This document shows positions 1 through 4,600 of a stretch of DNA of 6,884 bases, one piece after another; position 1 is the stretch's first letter; each line of letters starts with the position of its first letter. The notes under the pieces are model-generated. The model was not told where the DNA came from, made no database searches, and saw only the letters and a list, made by a program, of their open reading frames with translations. Made by a program: the position numbers and the translations under genes. The stretch comes from Caldifarciminota bacterium (GTDB lineage Bacteria; Hydrothermota; Hydrothermia; B15-G9): positions 1 to 6,884 of the forward strand of contig JAMOPK010000358.1 in assembly GCA_027064565.1 (NCBI GenBank). Reading direction: 5' to 3'.

Positions 1-36
1 AAACGGCAAACAGCCCAAGTTGCCAAAAATTTTCCC

Positions 37-75
37 AAAAAGAAAGGGCACGGGCTCAACATGGAACCCGTACCC
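37..75 (-). terminator. Intrinsic terminator after the peroxiredoxin gene
   Basis: Read on the minus strand, GGGTACGGGTTC (75-64) pairs with GAGCCCGTGCCC (57-46) across a 6-nt loop. This is a 12-bp stem with two G-U wobbles and no mismatches. It is followed at once by TTTCTTTTT (45-37). The structure begins 28 nt after the peroxiredoxin stop codon, which is classic Rho-independent layout and implies that transcription of this unit ends here. Confidence 0.88.
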
Positions 76-103
76 TCCAGATGCCAATGAACCATGCATC
101 GCA

Positions 104-757
104 TCAAATTTTCTTATGGCAGAACCACCAGTCGTAGCACTCAATCTCGCCCTTCTTCTGGGCTTCCTCACGGGCTTTGATTTCTTCAACTGTGCCGGCC
201 GGCGGGACGATGGCGCGATCGCCAATAAGCTCGTTCTCAGGCCATTTGTGCGGCAGCGCAACGCCCTTTGCATCAGAAGTCTGAAGCGCTTTCAGTGCCC
301 TTAAAACCTCGTCCCAGTCCCTTCCGACCTCCGGCGGATAGTAGATGATAGCCCTGATTTTGCCTTCAGGATCGACGATGAACACCGCTCTTGCAGTGGC
401 GGTGGCACCAGCAGGAATCATACCAAGCCTCTTAGCCACAGCTCCTGTGTCATCGGCAATGATGGGAAACTGGATCTCCTCACCGAGGTTATCCTTGATC
501 CATTCGATCCACTTCAGATGGGCGAAAACCTGGTCAACGCTCAGGCCGATAACTTCGGCACCGAGCTCTTTGAATTTCTGAAGCCTTTTCTGCATGGCAT
601 AGAACTCGGTGGTGCAAACAGGCGTGAAGTCTGCTGGATGGCTGAAGAGGACAAACCATTTGCCTTTGAAGGCCTCCGGCAGTTTCATCCTTCCATGTGT
701 TGTATTGACTTCCATCTCAGGGAATTTTTCTCCGAGCACAGGGATTCTTTCTTCCAT
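104..757 (-). CDS. Peroxiredoxin, Prx6 / archaeal 1-Cys-like type (AhpC/TSA family)
   Basis: A 217-residue thiol peroxidase that should reduce hydrogen peroxide and organic hydroperoxides in the cytoplasm; no signal peptide is visible. The peroxidatic cysteine is C48 in the motif PADFTPVCTTE (41-51), with T45 completing the active site and R123 (TARAVFIVDPEGK) as the conserved arginine. The long C-terminal arm typical of Prx6 proteins is present (about 160-217) and carries two further cysteines, C207 and C213, in ECYDWWFCHKK. That pattern matches the three-cysteine peroxiredoxin of Aeropyrum pernix, in which a C-terminal cysteine acts as resolving residue; function here is by analogy. The ATG is supported by AGGAGGT (770-764) with a 6-nt spacer. 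The gene stands alone, with its own promoter and terminator, downstream of the phosphate operon. Family assignment is near certain; the natural reductant is unknown. Confidence 0.96.
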   Translation of the reverse strand: MEERIPVLGEKFPEMEVNTTHGRMKLPEAFKGKWFVLFSHPADFTPVCTTEFYAMQKRLQKFKELGAEVIGLSVDQVFAHLKWIEWIKDNLGEEIQFPIIADDTGAVAKRLGMIPAGATATARAVFIVDPEGKIRAIIYYPPEVGRDWDEVLRALKALQTSDAKGVALPHKWPENELIGDRAIVPPAGTVEEIKAREEAQKKGEIECYDWWFCHKKI

Positions 758-783
758 CTCTCTACCTCCTGTTTAAATTGTTT

Positions 784-798
784 TTGTAATTATTACAA
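784..798. promoter_or_regulatory. PerR/Fur-family-like operator (7-1-7 palindrome)
   Basis: TTGTAAT-T-ATTACAA is a perfect 7-1-7 inverted repeat. It closely resembles the Bacillus subtilis PerR box (TTATAATNATTATAA), differing by one symmetric base in each arm. It overlaps the likely -10 element of the peroxiredoxin promoter, a position where a bound repressor would block RNA polymerase. Control of a peroxidase gene by the peroxide sensor PerR is well established in other bacteria. No regulator gene is in the window, so the identity of the binding protein is inference; Fur or Zur relatives with similar sites are alternatives. Confidence 0.68.
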
Positions 799-818
799 CT
801 TTGAATAGATTTTGTCAA
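789..818 (-). promoter_or_regulatory. Sigma-70-type promoter of the peroxiredoxin gene
   Basis: On the minus strand a perfect -35 hexamer TTGACA (818-813) is followed after 18 nt by AATAAT (794-789), which matches the TATAAT consensus in 5 of 6 positions. With a 17-nt spacer the -10 would instead be TAATAA (795-790), a poorer match. Transcription would start near position 782, giving a leader of about 25 nt that contains the Shine-Dalgarno AGGAGGT. Surrounding sequence (771-835) is markedly AT-rich compared with the rest of the window. The start site itself is predicted, not observed. Confidence 0.7.
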
Positions 819-857
819 GTTTGAATTTAAAACTGCCATCGAAGATGTTAACGGCAA

Positions 858-869
858 AGACGGCCGTCT
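858..869. repeat. 12-bp perfect palindrome in the intergenic region
   Basis: AGACGGCCGTCT reads identically on both strands. It lies about 40 nt upstream of the -35 box of the peroxiredoxin promoter, in the 282-base gap that separates the two transcription units (758-1039). It has no loop, so it is more plausible as a protein-binding site than as an RNA hairpin. It may also be chance. Apart from this site, the promoter/operator and the operon terminator, I see nothing in that gap: no convincing small gene and no RNA gene. Confidence 0.3.
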
Positions 870-988
870 CACCTTTCGCTTTTTGATGTCATGAGGCTTC
901 CCGGCGGGGCGGGTATCTTGCCCGATATTTCCAGAAGGCCTCAGGTTACAAACCGAATGCAATCTCGGGCAGGGAGTCGTCCGGATAC

Positions 989-1015
989 AAAATTGCCGCC
1001 CCGCAAGGGGCGGCA
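989..1015 (-). terminator. Probable intrinsic terminator of the phosphate operon
   Basis: On the minus strand TGCCGCCCC (1015-1007) pairs perfectly with GGGGCGGCA (1002-994) around a 4-nt TTGC loop, and ATTTTG follows (993-988). The 9-bp GC-rich stem begins 24 nt after the stop of the CYTH-like gene, the last gene of the series. The T run is short (four), so termination may be incomplete or aided by other factors. In the plus direction no T run follows, so the structure is best assigned to the minus strand. Confidence 0.68.
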
Positions 1016-1039
1016 GGCAACGAAACGCAAAATGGCCTC

Positions 1040-1627
1040 TCAGTATTTAAGGCCTTCAAGCCTTTTGAGGGCCTTGATGTAATTCACGATCTCGTAGCCC
1101 TCAAGGCCCAACTTTTTTACGGTATCGATGACAAGCTGCGGGTTGGCGTGCTCGACGGCGATCGTCCTTATGTGCTTGCCGTTGGCCTCAACCTCGGCGA
1201 TTTCCACGATCGCATCATCGATAAGGTAGCCGTGCCGCTCCTTTTTGACGTTGACTATGACAAGGTTTTCATTGGGCTTAACGAGTTCCTCGATGAACTG
1301 CTCAAACGTGTATTCGTCCCGCTGAAAATCCGGGAACGGCAGGTTCCACGCCTTATAGACGATGGCCAGCCCGTTTATCGGAATGGGGAACCCCTCCTTG
1401 AGGATGGGAGTCCACTGCTCAAGGCCGTAATCGTTGACCCTCAACAGGGTCTTGATGTCCATAAGCTCATCACGAATTTTGGTGTTGTCGTTGCTGGCCT
1501 TCGAGAGGATGTAAATCTCCTCGCTTTTCCTTATGCGAGGCTCACCGGATGCCCTGATCTTATCCTCGGCATCCCCGAATTTATCTCCAAAAGTCCTCCA
1601 CTCCCATCTCGGGATAATCTTTTCCAT
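1040..1627 (-). CDS. Divergent CYTH-like (triphosphate tunnel) domain protein
   Basis: A 195-residue soluble protein with no signal peptide. Its layout follows CYTH proteins, whose eight-stranded tunnel binds triphosphates or polyphosphate. Charged residues alternate along predicted strands: R7-x-E9-x-R11 at the N-terminus where the family has E-x-E-x-K, K50-I-R52, D57-I-K59, K128-K-E-R131, then E142/E145/E147 and E159 in AVEHANP, and a final helix with the family-like NYIKALKRL (182-190). Known members hydrolyse inorganic triphosphate or thiamine triphosphate, or make cyclic AMP. The altered N-terminal motif leaves the activity here open. The start is supported by GGAGGT (1638-1633) with a 5-nt spacer. 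It lies 27 nt after the beta-propeller gene and is the last gene before a terminator, so it is probably co-transcribed with the Pit and porin genes. A polyphosphate or triphosphate role would fit that context but is inference. Confidence 0.62.
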   Translation of the reverse strand: MEKIIPRWEWRTFGDKFGDAEDKIRASGEPRIRKSEEIYILSKASNDNTKIRDELMDIKTLLRVNDYGLEQWTPILKEGFPIPINGLAIVYKAWNLPFPDFQRDEYTFEQFIEELVKPNENLVIVNVKKERHGYLIDDAIVEIAEVEANGKHIRTIAVEHANPQLVIDTVKKLGLEGYEIVNYIKALKRLEGLKY

Positions 1628-1654
1628 GATTGACCTCCATTCTAACTGTTTTTC

Positions 1655-2434
1655 TCAAGGATTTTTAACGGAAAATGTAAACCTGTAAAGCCTTGATGTC
1701 AGCGAATTTAAATCCGTTACCAGATAAAGTGTGTCTCCGTTGATCGCTATCCCTTCCGCATTCTGGAAATCCAGGAGAGCGTTTTGGCCCGTGTAATCAA
1801 GGTCAGGGGTGAAGGCGATCAACATGCCGGATTGGTCGCTCACCGCAAAAATCAATCCTTCATCCGGCAGAAAAACGAGTCCGGATAGGTCGCTGACGGC
1901 ACCCACCTGCTCCTGAGCGATGACGTTCCCCTGAAAATCCAGTTTAAAAATGACCGCCGGGTTTTTCTCGTTGACGGCGTAGATGGTGCTGTCCCGAAAA
2001 TCCACAGCTATGCCCTCAAGGCCGCTGTTTTCCGGCCCGGTGAAATCCAGATGGAAACTCCTGAGCATCCTGCCCTCGAAATCGTATTCGACGATGTTGC
2101 GGTTGCCCTCCTCGACGATCCAGAACGTCCTGCCATCCGTAGAGACACAGATGCCTTCGAGATCCATATCGCCCCCGCCGAGGTATAGCGAATCGAGCAC
2201 AACCCCGTCGGTTGTGATGCGATACACCTTGTCACGACTTCCGTCGCTCACGGTCAAAAGGGTGTTGGTGGTGGGGTCATAGCTGAGTCCCGAGGCCTCC
2301 GGGACGTCGATCGTTCGGCTGTCTATCAGCTGTAGAGAGATGGAACCCTGATCTTCGGGCTGTTCAGGCTCACAGGAAATCCCGATAAGCAGGAGAACCA
2401 ATGCGGAGAGGGCAAGTCCAATTTTCGTTCGCAT
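1655..2434 (-). CDS. SdiA-regulated-type beta-propeller lipoprotein (YjiK-like)
   Basis: A 259-residue predicted lipoprotein. The hydrophobic segment 4-19 ends in LLLIGIS-C21, an imperfect lipobox (Gly at -3), followed by an acidic linker (EPEQPEDQ). The rest consists of recurring propeller-blade motifs: EASGLSYDPTTNTLLTVSD, DLEGICVSTDGRTFWIVEE, GLEGIAVDFRDSTIYAVNE, LSGLVFLPDEGLIFAVSD and AEGIAINGDTLYLVTD. The repeated [S/E]G[L/I] start and an acidic residue ending the strand match the SdiA-regulated family (PF06977; E. coli YjiK). The biochemical role of that family is poorly defined. I chose ATG 2434 because it gives a clean signal peptide. An in-frame GTG at 2500 would add 22 residues containing six arginines encoded by a hairpin, and would hide the signal. 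ATG 2434 has no Shine-Dalgarno, which is unusual beside its neighbours. The gene follows the lamin-tail lipoprotein by 43 nt. Confidence 0.85.
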   Translation of the reverse strand: MRTKIGLALSALVLLLIGISCEPEQPEDQGSISLQLIDSRTIDVPEASGLSYDPTTNTLLTVSDGSRDKVYRITTDGVVLDSLYLGGGDMDLEGICVSTDGRTFWIVEEGNRNIVEYDFEGRMLRSFHLDFTGPENSGLEGIAVDFRDSTIYAVNEKNPAVIFKLDFQGNVIAQEQVGAVSDLSGLVFLPDEGLIFAVSDQSGMLIAFTPDLDYTGQNALLDFQNAEGIAINGDTLYLVTDLNSLTSRLYRFTFSVKNP

Positions 2435-2447
2435 GGCGATAAGGTTC

Positions 2448-2470
2448 GGGCGGCGCCTTCGGCGCCGCCC
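2448..2470 (-). other. Perfect 10-bp GC hairpin between two lipoprotein genes
   Basis: GGGCGGCGCC (2470-2461) pairs without mismatch with GGCGCCGCCC (2457-2448) around a 3-nt loop. In the minus-strand transcript it sits 7 nt after the stop of the lamin-tail gene and 13 nt before ATG 2434. No T run follows (CGAACCTT), so it is not a standard intrinsic terminator. It could protect the upstream message from 3' decay, cause partial attenuation, or affect initiation of the next gene, which lacks a Shine-Dalgarno. The structure is certain at sequence level; its role is inferred. Confidence 0.75.
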
Positions 2471-2477
2471 TTTATCT

Positions 2478-3455
2478 CTAATCGTTCCTGTTGGGTGCAC
2501 CCGGCGTCGGATGCGTCATGGGAATCCAGTTGTCAGCGCCATCTGGGTAACGCCCGTAAGAGACGTCCGTCTGCTGTTCGCCGTAAGTTATTGTATCGAC
2601 AACCGTTGTGTCGGGAGCGAACAGACCAACCTGCTCGCCATGACCGGAAAGCTTGAAGTTGGTGTGAGGCGCCTGACCGAGGGTATCGTTGTCATCGGCC
2701 CAGATAAGCAGGTAGCCATGTGCCGGGACAACCACGCCATCGGGCACCTGCCATTTCGTCGGATTCTCAAAGTCATCCGTCAGGAAATAGCCGGAGATGT
2801 CGATGTCCACATCGCCATCGTTGTAAATCTCGATCCAGTCGGAATAATCGTTGAAGTCAGGGTCGGCGATGGTGGTGTCGTTGGACGCCATGAACTCGTT
2901 GATGTAAAGGTTGCCCGGCTGAGGCGGTGTGGAGTCGGTGTTGGCGCTGCCGGGGGTGGGGACGTGCATGATGATCCAGTTATCGGTGCCGTCGGGATAG
3001 CGGCCGTAAGAGACATCATGGTCGAGTTCCGGGAACGTGACCGAGTCGATGAGCGCACCCGAAGCGTCAAAAATGGCAACCTGCTCACCGTGAGAGGAAA
3101 GCTTGAAGCTGGTGTGAGGCGCCTGACCGAGGGTATCGTTGTCATCGGCCCAAACAAGCAGGTAGCCGTGTGCCGGAACAACCACGCCATCAGGCACCTG
3201 CCATTTCGTCGGCTCGTTCACATCGTCCGTGAGGTAGTAACCGGAAATGTCAACGTCCTGATCACCGGGATTGTAAATCTCAAACCAATCGCCGTAATCG
3301 TTGAAATCGGGATCGGCAATGGTGTTGTCGTTGGACGCCATCAGCTCGTTGATGTAAAGCACGACCTGAGAGGGCGGCGTTTCTTCTTTCTGGCAGGCCG
3401 AGAAAATCACGACCGCCATTGCGGCTGCACCAACTATCAGTCCAAGCCTTTTCAT
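2478..3455 (-). CDS. Lipoprotein with two tandem lamin-tail domains (LTD)
   Basis: A 325-residue predicted lipoprotein. Residues 1-20 form a signal peptide ending FSA-C21, a near-standard lipobox. The Q-K-E-E that follows resembles the Capnocytophaga lipoprotein export signal (consensus Q-K-D-D-E), so surface display is possible. Two lamin-tail domains (PF00932, an immunoglobulin-like beta fold) follow at about 33-172 and 183-322, each opening with LYINE[LF]MASND and containing DW[FI]EIYN, DISGY[YF]LTDD and a conserved block from PTKWQVPDG to FKLS. Both close with VSYGRYPDG[TA]DNWI and PTPG. In bacteria this domain is found on secreted and surface proteins, often nucleases or phosphatases, where it is thought to aid binding; here there is no catalytic domain, so the protein may be an adhesion or scaffold subunit. 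The start has AGGAGG (3468-3463) with a 7-nt spacer. It follows the porin by 32 nt. Confidence 0.9.
   Translation of the reverse strand: MKRLGLIVGAAAMAVVIFSACQKEETPPSQVVLYINELMASNDNTIADPDFNDYGDWFEIYNPGDQDVDISGYYLTDDVNEPTKWQVPDGVVVPAHGYLLVWADDNDTLGQAPHTSFKLSSHGEQVAIFDASGALIDSVTFPELDHDVSYGRYPDGTDNWIIMHVPTPGSANTDSTPPQPGNLYINEFMASNDTTIADPDFNDYSDWIEIYNDGDVDIDISGYFLTDDFENPTKWQVPDGVVVPAHGYLLIWADDNDTLGQAPHTNFKLSGHGEQVGLFAPDTTVVDTITYGEQQTDVSYGRYPDGADNWIPMTHPTPGAPNRND
2481..2909 (-). repeat. Internal repeat 2 (second lamin-tail unit, residues 183-325)
   Basis: This is the second copy of a 150-codon unit, exactly 450 nt from the first. The segment 2651-2762 differs from 3101-3212 at only 6 of 112 bases by direct alignment, while the outer parts, especially 2520-2600, are clearly more diverged. 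The length offset is constant from LYINE to FKLS, with no indel there. Confidence 0.92.
2910..3359 (-). repeat. Internal repeat 1 (first lamin-tail unit plus linker, residues 33-182)
   Basis: This is the first copy of the duplicated unit. It includes a short linker rich in Pro, Thr and Ser (about 166-182, with STPPQPGN) that joins the two domains. The near-identical core lies at 3101-3212 and encodes the block from PTKWQVPDG to FKLS. Confidence 0.92.
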
Positions 3456-3470
3456 CGTTCAACCTCCTTT

Positions 3471-3486
3471 TAATGGTTTAATGGTT
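3471..3486. repeat. 8-bp tandem direct repeat in the porin to lipoprotein gap
   Basis: TAATGGTT occurs twice head to tail in the 32-nt gap between the porin stop and the lamin-tail lipoprotein start, just upstream of that gene's Shine-Dalgarno. It could be a slippage product or a short regulatory repeat. With only two copies the functional evidence is weak. Confidence 0.4.
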
Positions 3487-3487
3487 A

Positions 3488-4600
3488 TCAGCCTATCATC
3501 AGCTGCGCAATGATGCGAAGCTCATCTTCTTTCCACTGATGATCGCCGCCGGGATACGGCAGCCTCTTGAAATAATTGGCCATGATCTTGAAATCGTGGC
3601 CGAAAGGCAGGTAGTTCATGCCAAAGGTTATCGTCCTCTGAACCGAATTCGAGTAAGAGCCCAGCTTGTGGGTCATGGGATCAAACTGGTCATATTGAAT
3701 GACAGGCTCAATCTTCAAACTCGGGATGTAGTAGCTTGCAGCAACAAGGAATCCGCCGGCATAGTAGGAATTTGCACCGAGTGTGGGCGGTTCGAGCGAC
3801 TCAAAGCTCTGAAGTTTGGCGAAATTGGCCTCGAACTTGAAGTAAAATCCGCTGTATTTGAAGGTAAAATCGCCTCCGAACAGATTTTTCCTGCCGCAAA
3901 TCGTGCGGGGATAGTCCTCCTCCGTGGGACCAGCATCATCGGAATAAGCGACGTTCAACCCGACAAGGAACCTCGGAGAGGGTGTCATCTCAATGTCACC
4001 CTCCGTCTTCGGGATTTTCCCCAACGGAGCGGCCTCAACCCTCACAGCATAAAGCGGCCTGCCGAGCCGGTCATCGTTTTTGGTGTTGTCTCCGTTGCCG
4101 GCAAACGCACCGGCGTAGAGGACATATTTCCTGTCGGACGTGCGGAAACGGACCATCACGCCCCTATCACGGCCGGGAACAAACTCATCGGCCACAGCGG
4201 GCCTTGTGGTGAAAGCAAGTTTTGAGGTGGAGACCATTCTCGTGCGGCTGTATGGCACCTTAAACTGGCCGGCACGGATCATGAAAGTCGATACCGGCTT
4301 GTATTCGAGATACAGGTCTTTGCCGATCTCGCCATCATCGTAGCCCCTGACCTCGATCTGAAGCTCATACTCGAAGACGTCAAACATCTCGCCCTCAAGT
4401 TTTATCCTCGCCTGATGGACATAAAACCTGTTCTTTTTGTGGTTGTAGTCCCCTTCCTGATAGAAGCGATAGGCGAAGGCCGGCCTTATTCGGCCGGAAA
4501 TCTGAAGCTCGCCGTCCGGGTATTCGAGGACAAACTGAGCCGCCGCCATCGACGGCAACAGCAGTCCTGCCACGATAAACGCCCATAACAACTTCTTCAT
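3488..4600 (-). CDS. Phosphate-selective porin, OprO/OprP family
   Basis: A 370-residue outer-membrane beta-barrel that should let phosphate (or polyphosphate and related anions) enter the periplasm. A Sec signal peptide is clear: MKK, hydrophobic core 4-15, cleavage after A21 in MAAA-QF. The mature part shows alternating strand patterns and the signature of PF07396: IRAGQFKVPYSRTR (108-121, the usual G-K/Q-F-K-x-P-[FY]) and ADEFVPGRDRGV (137-148, the usual F-x-P-G-R-x-x-G-V). Many Arg and Lys residues lie nearby, as expected of an anion pore. The last strand ends LMIG, not in the aromatic residue common in outer-membrane proteins. Its ATG overlaps the Pit stop codon as ATGA, and its Shine-Dalgarno AGGAGGG (4613-4607) lies inside the Pit coding region, so the two are probably translationally coupled. 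Solute specificity is inferred from family and context. Confidence 0.9.
   Translation of the reverse strand: MKKLLWAFIVAGLLLPSMAAAQFVLEYPDGELQISGRIRPAFAYRFYQEGDYNHKKNRFYVHQARIKLEGEMFDVFEYELQIEVRGYDDGEIGKDLYLEYKPVSTFMIRAGQFKVPYSRTRMVSTSKLAFTTRPAVADEFVPGRDRGVMVRFRTSDRKYVLYAGAFAGNGDNTKNDDRLGRPLYAVRVEAAPLGKIPKTEGDIEMTPSPRFLVGLNVAYSDDAGPTEEDYPRTICGRKNLFGGDFTFKYSGFYFKFEANFAKLQSFESLEPPTLGANSYYAGGFLVAASYYIPSLKIEPVIQYDQFDPMTHKLGSYSNSVQRTITFGMNYLPFGHDFKIMANYFKRLPYPGGDHQWKEDELRIIAQLMIG

Noticed and set aside
5..30. Plus-strand hairpin GGCAA...TTGCC as a second terminator
   Set aside because: The stem is only 5 bp with a 10-nt loop and is followed by A residues, not T, in the plus direction. The strong stem at 46-75 already explains termination.
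762..962. Minus-strand 66-codon open frame across the peroxiredoxin promoter
   Set aside because: It runs through the promoter, operator and Shine-Dalgarno region of the peroxiredoxin gene, and its translation is low-complexity with no domain features.
2448..2470. GC hairpin as an intrinsic terminator inside the operon
   Set aside because: No T run follows it on the minus strand, and no plus-strand gene reads into it. It is kept as a structural element instead.
2435..2500. Upstream GTG start extending the beta-propeller lipoprotein by 22 residues
   Set aside because: The extension would encode six arginines from a hairpin stem, overlap the end of the preceding gene, lack a Shine-Dalgarno and bury the lipoprotein signal peptide.
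2433..3473. Long plus-strand open frame (346 codons) opposite the lamin-tail lipoprotein
   Set aside because: It mirrors the repeats of the minus-strand gene, has no recognisable domain or signal, and the opposite strand has a clear lipoprotein with family motifs and a good Shine-Dalgarno. It is a by-product of base composition.
3539..4225. Plus-strand open frame of 228 codons opposite the porin
   Set aside because: The minus-strand frame has the signal peptide and the phosphate-porin signature; the plus-strand translation has no family features.
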